A DNA stretch of 64,000 bases from contig OZ240210.1 of the NCBI GenBank assembly GCA_965197495.1, positions 6,448,001 through 6,512,000 of the forward strand, read 5' to 3'. The translations under genes and the position numbers were made by a program. This document shows, in pieces, positions 12,731 to 21,349 of the stretch (the first letter of the stretch is position 1; each line of letters begins with the position of its first letter). The notes beneath the pieces were generated by a model. The model saw only the letters and a list, made by a program, of their open reading frames with translations. It had not been told where the DNA came from and ran no database searches. Source of the stretch: SMYC01 sp965197495 (GTDB lineage Bacteria; Acidobacteriota; Vicinamibacteria; Marinacidobacterales; SMYC01).

Positions 12731-14782
12731 CTTTAGCGCGCAAAGGTGCAAGAAAAGCAAAGAAATAAAGAAGCCTCTCCTGCCATTTCAGTGGATCCTC
12801 TCGAGGGTGAGACCGCCACAGTTTAGGTAGACGAGACTGATGAGAGCTTCGGCAGAGTGGAGTCCAAAGCTGCGGTGGCTCAGCAGCCGGATTTTGTTGT
12901 TCATTCCTTCGAGTCGGCCGTTGCTGAGTCTCCACATGACCCACGCGATGACGCCATCGAAGTGGCTGCGGATCATCTTCGCCGCGCGTTTGACGGGCTC
13001 TATCCTCGAGCTCATAGCGCGCCGCAGCCATCCTCGGAGAAACTTCTTGGCCCATGTCTCGGTTTTGTAGGTGTAGAGGTCCATGAAGTCGTCGCGCAGA
13101 AGCATGGCGCGGTAGAGGCGACGATTAGCTCGCACCTGCTCGCGGAGCACCCGTTTGTCTTTCGCGCTGCGGTTGTGTTTGGCCTTGAGAAGGGGAAACT
13201 TGGTGTTCTTGAGGTTGCGTCGGGCAGTCCCTTTGAGCTCGCGCACCAGCTCGCGCCGGGTCTTATCCACGGCCTCGTTCAGATGCTTGACGATGTGGAA
13301 GCGGTCAAAGATCACCCGTGCCTGAGGAGCCTTTTTGCCGACGACAGTTATGTACGGCTCCCACATGTCCATGCTGACCGCTTCGAGCTCCGCGGCTCTT
13401 TGTGGTCCGAGCTTGCGGAAAAACCGCAGCAGCGTCTTGGCCTTGCGCTCCTTTCCCGCCCAGACGACCCGGCCGCTGAGATGGTCTATTACCACTGTTA
13501 ACCCTAATCGCAAAAAAAAGAGAGCAAAGTAGCGCGAAAGTATTGACAAAGGAGCCTCTGGGTTTATGTTTGGAGCGTTGCTTCCAAACAAAACACCAAA
13601 CGACCAGAGGCCCCTATAGTGCGCTTGAAACTCTCTCGATTTCGCCGGAACTTCAACAAGGATCTTCCGATCGAGTTCACAGAGCAGAACCTGAGCTCGT
13701 TTGGTGGACTGGAACTGTTTTCACGATATTTGCGCCGCGTTGAGCTAAGCCGCCGGGTAGGAAAGGCGTGCAGAGGAAAAGGCATTCGGTCGGACTACGG
13801 GAGCGTCCGACTGGTTCTGGTGTTGGTTGGGATGCTGCTCGTGGGAGCTCGTCGTCTAGAGCACCTGCAGTATGTCTGTGATGACCCGATGCTGCTTCGC
13901 TTCTGTGGGTTGAGAAGACTACTGAGCCGTCCGACGATCGTGAATTGGCTGAAGCAATTCACGGGAGAGCGGCTCAAGGGCTTATCGGAGTTGAACGGTG
14001 TATTGGTCCACGAGCAGATCGAGCGATTGGGTCTGAACCGTCTGACGGTAGATATGGACGGCACCGTGGTTCAGGCAGGCAATCAGGTTGGATGGGCGTT
14101 TCGAGGATTCAATCCTCATCGCAAGAAGAATAAAAGTTACTACCCTTTGTTCGCTCACCTGGCTCAGACGGACCAGATTCTCAAATCCAGAAATCGTTCT
14201 GGCAACGTTCACGACTCCAAGGGTGCCGATGCGTTTCTACGGGAACTGATAGGCGAGCTACGGGGCCAGTTCGGTCGGTCCCGAAAGCTGGAATTCCGCA
14301 CGGACGCCGCGTTTTTCAACGAAAAGATTCTCAAGAGGCTAGAGCGCTCCCGAAGCGAGTTCGCGATCAAGGCTCCGTTCTGGCCGTGGCTCGGCCTAAA
14401 GGAGGTCGTCGCTGGGCGCAAGCGATGGCACCGCGTGAGTGACGAAATCGACGGCTTCTCCATCAAACACTTCATCGAGCCCTGGAATATCACCGTCCGG
14501 ATCGCGATCTATCGGAAGCGAGTTCGACATCGAACGGCGAAGAACTTCCAGCTCGACCTGTTTTCTCCAGACGACGGCTACTTCGAGTACTCAGCCGTCG
14601 CCACCAACAAATCGCTCACCGTCCAACGCCTTTGGTACTTCGCTGCTGGGCGAGGCGGCCAAGAGAAAACCTTCGCCGAATTGCGCAGCCAGTTCGCTCT
14701 CGACGTCGTGCCCACTAAAAACTATGCCGCCAATAGCGCCTGCGGTACGTGTCAACAACTTTGAGACACTCGCGAGCTGCAT

Positions 14783-15916
14783 TTAGTGAGCCTCGAATAG
14801 CGTCGGGAGGCTCGTGGCGCCGGTGCAGTCCACATCTGCATCGATCGAGATCTCGTTTCGTGGAGCAGAAAAAGGGGGTACCCCAGGTATGGACGCCGCC
14901 GCGAGAGTGGCTTGTGCGGCATTCAGGAGCGTCGTTTTCTCCGTCGGCGGGTTGATCCAAGCCTGAGGAGGCAAAACGGGAGGTTGTGGCGTTTCGCGAA
15001 CGAAGCGTTCGGGATGAGTCCGATGAGCTTCGAGAAGGATCTGGTGCCGAGCGGTGGTGAGCTGTTCGGCGCGACCATAGTGAACGTCGGCCGGCGTCAT
15101 GAAGCCGATTCCTGAGTGCCGGTGCTCGTAGTTGTAGTAGTCGAAGAAACCGCCGCAGAACAGCCGGCCGTCTTCGGCGGAACCAAAACGGCTCGGAAAC
15201 TGAGGGCAGTACTTCATCGTCTTGAACTGGGACTCGGAGTAGGGATTGTCGTTCGAGACGTAAGGTCTGGAGTGGGTCTTGGTAACTCCGAGGTCAGCCA
15301 GGAGCAGAGCCACGGGCTTGCTTCTCATCGAGCTGCCACGGTCCGCGTGAAGGGTGAGCTGGTCGGGTTCAATGTCCTGCTTGCGACAGCTCTCGGCGAT
15401 GAGGCGTTGCGCGAGCGCCGCACTTTCTCGGTGAGCCAGCATCCAGCCAACCACGTAGCGGGAGAAGATGTCGAGGATGACGTAGAGGTAGTAGTAGGTC
15501 CACTTGACGGGGCCACGAAGCTTCGTAATATCCCACGACCAAACCTGGTTGGGCGCTTCGGCCAGCAGCTCCGGCTTCGTGTAGTTCGGATGGCGCCGTT
15601 GGTTCCGGCGCTCTCGGACCTCGCCGTGCTCCTCCAAAATCCGATACATCGTGCGAATCGAGCAGAGGTAGGTTCCCTCGTCCAGAAGCGTGGCCCACAC
15701 CTGGGCGGGCGCCTTGTCGACGAACCGCTCACAGTGCAAGGCCCCGAGGACTTCCTCGCGCTCAGTCTCGTCGAGGGCTCGGTGCGGCCGAGGACGCCGC
15801 TTCGGTTCGGGCGTCACCTGGCGCCTGCGATACAGCGTGGAACGAGCCACACCCAGAGCCTCGCAGGCTTCCGTCGTCTGCCCAATCTGCCCCGCCAGCT
15901 CCTCGGCCGCCACCAT
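14783..15916 (-). CDS. IS3-family transposase OrfB (DDE integrase)
   Basis: About 377 residues. An HTH_21-like segment (HYPN-type TKPELLAEAPNQVWSWDIT leads into the core) is followed by the rve DDE domain: Asp in VWSWDITKLRG, Asp in LTLHADRGSSM, Glu in NPYSESQFKTMKYCP. The ATG overlaps the orfA stop as TGATG. Upstream of the ATG the same frame is open back to a run of nine A on the coding strand, so an OrfAB fusion by -1 frameshifting is possible, as is usual in IS3. Confidence 0.92.
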   Translation of the reverse strand: MVAAEELAGQIGQTTEACEALGVARSTLYRRRQVTPEPKRRPRPHRALDETEREEVLGALHCERFVDKAPAQVWATLLDEGTYLCSIRTMYRILEEHGEVRERRNQRRHPNYTKPELLAEAPNQVWSWDITKLRGPVKWTYYYLYVILDIFSRYVVGWMLAHRESAALAQRLIAESCRKQDIEPDQLTLHADRGSSMRSKPVALLLADLGVTKTHSRPYVSNDNPYSESQFKTMKYCPQFPSRFGSAEDGRLFCGGFFDYYNYEHRHSGIGFMTPADVHYGRAEQLTTARHQILLEAHRTHPERFVRETPQPPVLPPQAWINPPTEKTTLLNAAQATLAAASIPGVPPFSAPRNEISIDADVDCTGATSLPTLFEAH

Positions 15917-16383
15917 CAGTCGTTCTCGTAGCTGTCGAGTGGATTCAGGGGGACCCCCAGTAATTCGGAGGTTTTTTTTTGGGTCTCCAACATCGTCTCC
16001 ACCCGAGCCAGGCGACGTTGGAGCCGGGCGTTCTCGCGCTCGAGCTCCTTGACCCGTGGATCCTCGGCCTTTGCCTTCCGGCCTCGCTTTCTCGAGGCCA
16101 ACCCCGCTTTGGCGACCTCGTCACGTTGGCGGCGCCAACTCGATAAATGCGACGAGTACAGGCCCTCTCGACGCAGAAGAGCAGCAACGTCACCGTCACC
16201 CTTGCAGGCATCGGCCTCACGCACTATCCGCAGCTTGTACTCCGCGGTAAAGTGTCGACGCTTCGCTTGCTCGCTCACTTCGGGATCCGGGACCCCCGCC
16301 GCATCGCGGCCGGCGGGATCTCCAGTCGCCCTACGGGCTCCCTCCGATCCCGCCGAGGTCTCTCTCTCAATCAACATACTCAT
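15916..16383 (-). CDS. IS3-family OrfA (HTH/leucine-zipper protein)
   Basis: 155 residues. It has a low-complexity start, then the HTH_Tnp_1 pattern RRHFTAEYKLRIVREADACK and LRREGLYSSHLSSWRRQRD. A helical zipper follows (VKELERENARLQRRLARVE). Near the end, codons for ETQKKTSELLG contain nine consecutive A (15972-15980 on the reverse strand), a plausible -1 slip site leading into orfB. Confidence 0.9.
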   Translation of the reverse strand: MSMLIERETSAGSEGARRATGDPAGRDAAGVPDPEVSEQAKRRHFTAEYKLRIVREADACKGDGDVAALLRREGLYSSHLSSWRRQRDEVAKAGLASRKRGRKAKAEDPRVKELERENARLQRRLARVETMLETQKKTSELLGVPLNPLDSYEND

Positions 16384-17720
16384 GCATTGATCCTCCTCCG
16401 CCCTCTACACTAATTTCAAGGGGCGAAGTGTCTCAGCGATGTTGGCACAGAGGGCTGGCAACAGTTGAACGTGCTCGCACACAACCTGTGTCGCAGCTTT
16501 CAGCTCGACACCATCGCTGAAACGAAAGGCATCTCTCGAAAGCGTACATGCACCCATCTGTGGCACACCATCCGCACCATCCGCTTCCGCATCATCAACA
16601 AAGCCGGCTGCCTCGTTCGCGTTAGTGGTCGAAACGCGCTCCGAATGGCCACAAACTCCTCCACTCAGACACTCTTTGAAAGAATCGAACTCGCGCTAGC
16701 GTCATGAATTATTGTTCGATTAGGGTTAAGTACTTGTGGCGTTTGCGGTAGCTGATCTCGTCCATCCCAATCACCCGCAATCCATCGAGCTCGCGCCGCT
16801 CATCCCGCTGCTCGGCAACCACTCGCTGGATGATCCGTCGCACCGAACGCCACGTCACTCGGAAATAGTTCGCTACGGCGCTGACGTCCGTCCTCTGTGC
16901 CAGCCACGCTACCTCTTGTTCGAAGCTTTTGGTAAAGCGGCTTCCCTTGTCGGCCCAAGGCACCTTTTCTCTGACCACTCCACACCGCCGACATACCACT
17001 CGTCGGATCGAGTAGATAGGTCCGGACTCCGAACAGGTCCAAGTGCCGCCAGTAGCGATTGTAGCGATCTTTGTTCTTGCGGACCTTTCGTCCGCAAATC
17101 CCGCACAGAGGCTTCCTCCTCCGTGGTACTACATCCACCACCACTCTGGCTTTGTCCGCCTGGAAGTGGAAACCTCGGACCCACAGGCCTTGCAATCCGA
17201 TGAGCTTGTTGACTAACGTAGTAACGCGCATCGCGGGAACGCTCTTTTCTCTTTCGGAAAAAAAGATTCTAGCGTTCTCGCCGATGCGCATCTACACATG
17301 GCTTACCCTCTCAACCCACGGGCCTCACCAAATGCCACTGCCCCTCAGCGGGAGACGAGGCTGTGGGAAACGCCCCCACGGTTCTGGTCGTTCAGACCTT
17401 GCTCACGACTGAGTTCTCTTCGAAGCCTGGAAGGGCGTTTTCCATAGCCTCCACTAATCGAGCCCCCCCTTCCTTATTCCATATGAATTAATCTTTCTTG
17501 TATATATACCAGGAGGGGCCTGTGGGCGCTCGTGGGAAACGCGAAGCGTTTTCCAAGCGATTGTGGAAAACGCCGCTCCACGTTTGTACGTGCTCACAAC
17601 CTTTCCCTAAACGCCTCTCTCGCCCGGAGTTTCCGGCGTTTTCCACAATCGCGGCAGCGTCCATAGGCCATGCCCTCCAACACAAATCAGATCCCCCGAA
17701 ACGACAGGAGAACCATAAAG

Positions 17721-17826
17721 AAATAAAGAAAAGCGGATTCCGTTCACGTTTTTGGGAAACGAGAAAAATCTCAAGACTAGGGCGCGGAGACTAGATCAAT
17801 ACTGAGAAAGCGTAACGCAATGGCGC
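17721..17826 (+). repeat. Intergenic repeat, copy B
   Basis: Same order of blocks as copy A at 12611-12730, with small indels. ISL3 copy 2 therefore lies inside or between copies of this repeat. From 17827 to 18037 there are purine-rich runs of AAATAAAGAA type and no gene. Confidence 0.75.
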
Positions 17827-18037
17827 AGGAAAGAAATAAAGAAATAAAGAATAAGGAAAGAAAAGACCGCTTAGCGCGCTTGCAAGACTTTCTCACCGCT
17901 CGAAGGCGCTGGCTAAGTTAGGCTCGCGCGCCACAGCCTGAGCAGTCCTTGAAAATCTTCGGTTCTGATAGGTTAGGGCTCAAAATTTAGCGACAAGAGC
18001 GTTCCCTCTCATCTTCTTTTTCTCGCCTTTTCTTGGC

Positions 18038-18069
18038 GCCTTTGCGCCTTTGCGCCTTTGCGTTACGCT
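18038..18069 (-). repeat. Intergenic repeat piece C (tandem TTTGCGCC)
   Basis: GCGCC-TTTGCGCC-TTTGCGCC-TTTGCG followed by TTACGC. It is the reverse complement of the AGCGTAACGCAAAGGCGC end of copy A, with the inner unit repeated. It sits just past the 3' end of the purine permease gene. Confidence 0.7.
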
Positions 18070-18103
18070 ATTCTTAATATTTATCTAGCAGCCTGAAGCC
18101 TCT

Positions 18104-19465
18104 TCAAAACCAGATGAAACGCGCCAGAAAAAAAGCTGCGATCAAATGCGCCGCCCAGTGGAGCTCGCGACCACGCCCGCTCATCAGATAGAGCACCGAG
18201 GTCGAGATGAACCCGAAGGCGATCCCCTCTGTGATGCTCGTCGTAAGCGGCATCATGATTACCGTCAAGAAGGCCGGGATCGCTTTGTGAGGCTCGCTCC
18301 ATTCGATGTCGCCGACGGACGCCATCATGAAGACGCCGACGAGAATCAACGCGGGTGCAAGTGTGGGGTAGAGAGTGACACCGTCCCCCACATCGAGGCC
18401 TCCACCCACGACGCGCAGCAAAGGGTAGAAGAACACCGAAATCGCGAGAAGAAAAGCTGTCTCCACCGAAGCAAGTCCCGTGCGGCCGCCGGCATGGACG
18501 CCCGCGGCGCTTTCGACGTAGCTCGTCACGGTGGAAGTCCCGACGAGCCCGCCGACGACCGAGCCTGCCGCGTCCGCAAGGAAAGCTTCACGCGCTCGAG
18601 GAAGCTGGCCGTCTACGCTCAGCCCGGCGCGCTCGGTCACACCGATGAGCGTGCCCACGGTGTCGAACAGATCCACGAAGAGGATGACGAAGACGACCGC
18701 GAAGACATCCCTCTGCTGGAAAAGACCTTTGAAGTCCGCCGCGAAGAGTCCAGCCGTGAGCGAATCCGGAAGTCCGAAAACCCCCTGAAACTCGGTGAGT
18801 CCGGTGATCATGGCCACGATCGCTGACGCCAATATACCGACGACGATCGCCGCATTGATGCGAAGCACCGTCAAGATCGAGGTCACCGTGAGACCGAAAA
18901 GAGTGAGAAGCGCCGCTTTGCTACCGAGATCGCCGAGCCCGATATGGATGCCCGGCACCGCGGTTACGATCCCACCCCACCTCAGACCGACGATCGCTAT
19001 CAAGAGACCGATCCCCACCGCCATGCTCTTTTTCAAGTGGTCAGGAATGCTCTCGATGAGTCGCGTACGGAGTTTCCAGATGGAGGCGAGCACAAAAAGA
19101 CCGCCAGCGAAGACGACCGCCGCGAGGGCCTGTTCCCACCCATAGCCGTACCCGCCCGCTGCCACAGGCCCGCATACGGTAAAAGCGAAAAAGAAGTTCT
19201 GGCCCATCCCTGGGGCGAGAGCAACGGGATAGTTAGCGTGGACGGCCATAAAGAGCGTCGCAAAAGCCGAAGCAAAGCAAGTCGCCGCGAGAACGGCCCC
19301 CTGGTCCATGCCCGTGGCGCTCAGGATGGCAGGGTTGACCAGCAGGATGTAGCTCATGGCCATGTACGTGGTAAGACCGGCCAGAAGCTCGGTGCGCACC
19401 GTACTTCCGCGCTCACGAATCTCGAAGGTCCTTTGCAGCCAAGGGATTAGGGTTGTTTCAGTCAT
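18104..19465 (-). CDS. NCS2-family purine (adenine/guanine/hypoxanthine) permease
   Basis: 453 residues, 12 or more hydrophobic segments. Typical of the AzgA/AdeQ branch of NCS2: TVRTELLAGLTTYMAMSYIL at the start, ALAPGMGQNFFFAF, and later VFVILFVDLFDTVGTLIGV and VVGGLVGTSTVTSYVESAAG. It probably imports a purine base by proton symport; the exact base is not determined. It is divergent from rpsT, with only 55 bp between start codons. Confidence 0.93.
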   Translation of the reverse strand: MTETTLIPWLQRTFEIRERGSTVRTELLAGLTTYMAMSYILLVNPAILSATGMDQGAVLAATCFASAFATLFMAVHANYPVALAPGMGQNFFFAFTVCGPVAAGGYGYGWEQALAAVVFAGGLFVLASIWKLRTRLIESIPDHLKKSMAVGIGLLIAIVGLRWGGIVTAVPGIHIGLGDLGSKAALLTLFGLTVTSILTVLRINAAIVVGILASAIVAMITGLTEFQGVFGLPDSLTAGLFAADFKGLFQQRDVFAVVFVILFVDLFDTVGTLIGVTERAGLSVDGQLPRAREAFLADAAGSVVGGLVGTSTVTSYVESAAGVHAGGRTGLASVETAFLLAISVFFYPLLRVVGGGLDVGDGVTLYPTLAPALILVGVFMMASVGDIEWSEPHKAIPAFLTVIMMPLTTSITEGIAFGFISTSVLYLMSGRGRELHWAAHLIAAFFLARFIWF

Positions 19466-19467
19466 TG

Positions 19468-19476
19468 TGCTAGAAT
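19468..19476 (+). promoter_or_regulatory. Extended -10 promoter for rpsT
   Basis: TGCTAGAAT sits about 45 bases before the rpsT start; no good -35 at standard spacing. Related TGTGCTA(A/G)(A/C) elements precede leuS (about 23930-23942, minus) and the Sec-candidate gene (about 8200-8210, minus). Confidence 0.45.
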
Positions 19477-19520
19477 GCTTGCTTTGGCACCGGGGCCACG
19501 TGCCCCGAGGAGGAACGGCA

Positions 19521-19790
19521 TTGGCTCATAGTCTTTCGGCGATCAAACGAGTGCGGCAGAACGAGAAGCACCGCCTGCGCAATCGCTCGTACCGTACCCG
19601 TCTGAGAACGAAAATCAAGAAACTTCGGGAAGCCATCGAGGCCAACAAGGCCGACGAGGCCAAGAAGTTGTTGCCCGACACGATATCTCTCGTGGATGTC
19701 TTGGTAAAAAAAGGCGTCATTCACGAAAACGCCGGCAACCGCTATAAATCCCGGCTCACACGCCGGCTCTCGACCCTCGCTGCGAGCTGA
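19521..19790 (+). CDS. rpsT: 30S ribosomal protein S20
   Basis: 89 residues: AHSLSAIKRVRQNEKHRLRN, SYRTRLRTKIKKLREAI, DVLVKKGVIHENAGNRYKSR, typical for S20, which binds 16S rRNA. It starts at TTG 19521 with GAGGAGG seven bases upstream; no ATG fits, and S20 often uses a weak start. Its last 35 bases overlap the end of holA on the other strand. Confidence 0.95.
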   Translation: MAHSLSAIKRVRQNEKHRLRNRSYRTRLRTKIKKLREAIEANKADEAKKLLPDTISLVDVLVKKGVIHENAGNRYKSRLTRRLSTLAAS

Positions 19791-20796
19791 CATTCCGCCC
19801 ACCTCCCGCGCAAAGCGAGATCGTAAGGCTCTCCAGAAAGAGCCGCGCCGGGAGGCCGCTCGACTTGAGCACCCGATCCGTGTCGGCGAGTGATCGCAAC
19901 GCTCCGTCGAGCGCCGCGCGGTCGAAGCGCCGCGCCGCCTCCGAGAGGCCTTTCGCGGCGAAAGGCGGCACTCCGAGAACTTTCGCGAGGCTGTCCCCTC
20001 GACGTGGCGAGCTCTGAAACTCCTTGGCCATCCGGAGCTGCCCCACCAGACGATCCACCAGCGCCAAGATCCTGAGCGGCGGTTCCCCTTCTTCGAGCAA
20101 TCGACCCAGCTGCCGGAGCGCTTTTTCGGCGTTCCCCGCCGCCAGCGCGTCGAGAAAACGAAAGATGCTCTGCGCTTTGCCACGCCCGAGCACGGTCGCG
20201 ATCGTCTCGAGATCGAGCTTCTCCTCTCCAGCATAGAGCGAGAGCTTTTCGAGTTCGTTCAAAAGGTGTCTCAAATCTCCACCGGACTCGGAGACGAGGT
20301 AGCGCACCGCGTCCTGTCCTAGGCGCAGCTGGCGCTCTCTCGCCTGCTGGCTCACCCAGTCTTCCAGTCCCGCGGTCTTCGGCGTGTCGCATGAGATGAT
20401 CGACGTTTTCTTTTCGACTTCTTTCCACGCCTTACGTCGTTTATCCGGGGATTTCGAAAGCTCGAGCAGCAGAATCGTCTGGGGGGACGGATCGTCGAGA
20501 TAAGCGCGCAGCTCTTCCGATTTCTCGAGGAGCTTCCGCGCGCGCTTGACGATCACAAGCCTCTGGCCGCCAAGCATGGGCAACAGATTAGCTGACATCG
20601 CCACACGGGCGCCGTCGGTCGCCTCGCCGTCGAAACGGTCGACGTTGAACGGCGTTTCCTCCTCCCCGAGAACGTGGCGCTTTATCTTGGCGACAGCCAG
20701 CTCGCGAAGGAGGTCTTGCTCACCCATGATGACGTAGACGGGCTCGAGCTTCCCCTGATCGAGGTGCGCAGCTAGTCGATAGTATGAGAGCTTCAC
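19756..20796 (-). CDS. holA: DNA polymerase III subunit delta
   Basis: 346 residues, normal for HolA, the clamp-loader subunit that opens the sliding clamp. Seen: LEPVYVIMGEQDLLRELAV near the start, VDRFDGEATDGARVAMSANL, ILLLELSKSPDKRRK, then SESGGDLRHLLNELEKLSLY and GRGKAQSIFRFLDALAAGN of the lid and collar domains. It lies downstream of leuS-lptE on the same strand, a common neighbourhood (leuS-lptE-holA-rpsT). Confidence 0.94.
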   Translation of the reverse strand: MKLSYYRLAAHLDQGKLEPVYVIMGEQDLLRELAVAKIKRHVLGEEETPFNVDRFDGEATDGARVAMSANLLPMLGGQRLVIVKRARKLLEKSEELRAYLDDPSPQTILLLELSKSPDKRRKAWKEVEKKTSIISCDTPKTAGLEDWVSQQARERQLRLGQDAVRYLVSESGGDLRHLLNELEKLSLYAGEEKLDLETIATVLGRGKAQSIFRFLDALAAGNAEKALRQLGRLLEEGEPPLRILALVDRLVGQLRMAKEFQSSPRRGDSLAKVLGVPPFAAKGLSEAARRFDRAALDGALRSLADTDRVLKSSGLPARLFLESLTISLCAGGGRNVSSQRGSRAGV

Positions 20797-20808
20797 ACGA
20801 GACCGCGC

Positions 20809-21345
20809 TCAGAAAGCCTCGAGAATGCTGCTCACGAGCGATTTCGCGAACTCCTCGGCCAGGCGCTGCATCGTCAAACCTTCTTGGTCGAAGAAGTCTT
20901 CTTCGTTCTCTCCGATTTCGTAGTCATCCCGAAACTGGAAGCTGTTGCTCTGCCAGATCACATTGTCGGCGACGAGATCCTTGAACTCGACTTGGGCGCG
21001 GATGACGACCGTATAAGTCGCCGCCTGGCTCGAGGAAATCTCGGTGTTGCCGCCTTCGAGCACCGAGGGCGCCGAGTTGAAGGACACGATGACACCGTTC
21101 AACACCGCATCCGCTCCGGCGACCTCCGGTTGGATTTTGTAGCGGCCACGGGCGTTGAACTCGTCGACGACCTTGAACGTGACGATCTCTTCGATGGAGA
21201 TTTGATCGCTCCGGTTCTCGAATGTGGGGATCGCCACCACCGCAATATAGTCGGGAAGGAAATTTCCTTTTCCCGCCAGGCTGTAGCCGCAACCGCTCAA
21301 TGTGGTCAAAAGAGCGCTCACTAGAGCCATGCGCAAAACTCTCAC
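20809..21345 (-). CDS. lptE: LPS-assembly lipoprotein LptE
   Basis: About 178 residues. The signal and lipobox are RMALVSALLTTLSGCGYSL. The body is of the LptE (RlpB) type: FLPDYIAVVAIPTFENRSD, ADAVLNGVIVSF, YTVVIRAQVEFKD, AEEFAKSLVSSILEAF. LptE plugs the LptD barrel that inserts LPS in the outer membrane. The GTG at 21345 is preferred; its ribosome-binding CAGGAG lies in the last codons of leuS, so translation is coupled to it. Confidence 0.9.
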   Translation of the reverse strand: MRVLRMALVSALLTTLSGCGYSLAGKGNFLPDYIAVVAIPTFENRSDQISIEEIVTFKVVDEFNARGRYKIQPEVAGADAVLNGVIVSFNSAPSVLEGGNTEISSSQAATYTVVIRAQVEFKDLVADNVIWQSNSFQFRDDYEIGENEEDFFDQEGLTMQRLAEEFAKSLVSSILEAF

Positions 21346-21349
21346 AACG

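Larger units (their letters stand above)
14743..16454 (-). mobile_element. IS3-family element inside IS1380
   Basis: Imperfect terminal repeats share TG(T/C)CAACA and TGAGACACT at both ends. A 3-bp duplication CTG lies at 14740-14742 and 16455-16457, in range for IS3. It carries orfA and orfB and is the innermost and youngest layer of the ISL3 > IS1380 > IS3 nest. Nothing in it looks damaged. Confidence 0.9.
13619..16707 (+). pseudogene. IS1380-family DDE transposase, split by IS3
   Basis: Residues up to NYAANSA are encoded at 13619-14742, and the rest (WQQLNVLAHNLCRSFQLDT and on to IELALAS) at 16458-16707. Typical features are LTVDMDGTVVQAG (first Asp), FRTDAAFFNEKIL (second Asp), RGGQEKTFAELR and the C-terminal WQQLNVLAHN block. 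Removing IS3 and one copy of CTG restores a continuous frame of about 457 residues, so the gene was intact when hit. The GTG at 13619 is the likely start. Confidence 0.9.
13502..16725 (+). mobile_element. IS1380-family element, interrupted by IS3
   Basis: Ends are CCCTAATCGCAAA on the left and, as reverse complement on the right, CCCTAATCGAACA. The target duplication is TTAA at 13498-13501 and 16726-16729. Without the IS3 insertion the element is about 1.5 kb, normal for IS1380. The same ends and TTAA target occur in the 189-bp MITE at 29671-29859. Confidence 0.92.
12788..17231 (-). pseudogene. ISL3-family transposase, split by IS1380
   Basis: The N-terminal part reads leftward from 17231 (MRVTTLVNKL) to 16726. 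It has zinc-ribbon Cys pairs (CGICGRK; CRRCGVV) and the first catalytic Asp in VIGMDEISYRK. The C-terminal part is 13501-12788: VVIDHLSGRVVWAGKERK, EAVSMDMWEPY, RVIFDRFHIVKHLNEAVD, and SNGRLEGMNNKI near the end. Joining the halves at TTAA restores KYLTVVIDHL. One frame break near 17020 (after GVRTYLLDP) is also present in copy 1. So the gene was already shifted, or uses recoding, before the copies separated. Confidence 0.88.
12773..17714 (-). mobile_element. ISL3-family element, copy 2, interrupted by IS1380
   Basis: Terminal repeats match copy 1 (GCCTCTCCTGCC at the left, GGTTCTCCTGTCG on the minus strand at the right). The 8-bp duplication ATAAAGAA is exact at 12765-12772 and 17715-17722. 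Without the nested IS1380 and its extra TTAA the element would be about 1.7 kb. The target sites of both ISL3 copies are purine-rich on one strand (ATAAAGAA and AGAAAAAG). Confidence 0.92.

Noticed and set aside
13502..13591. N-terminal extension of the ISL3 C-terminal frame (MFGSNAPNINPE)
   Set aside because: Those residues come from the IS1380 end read by chance into the ISL3 half.
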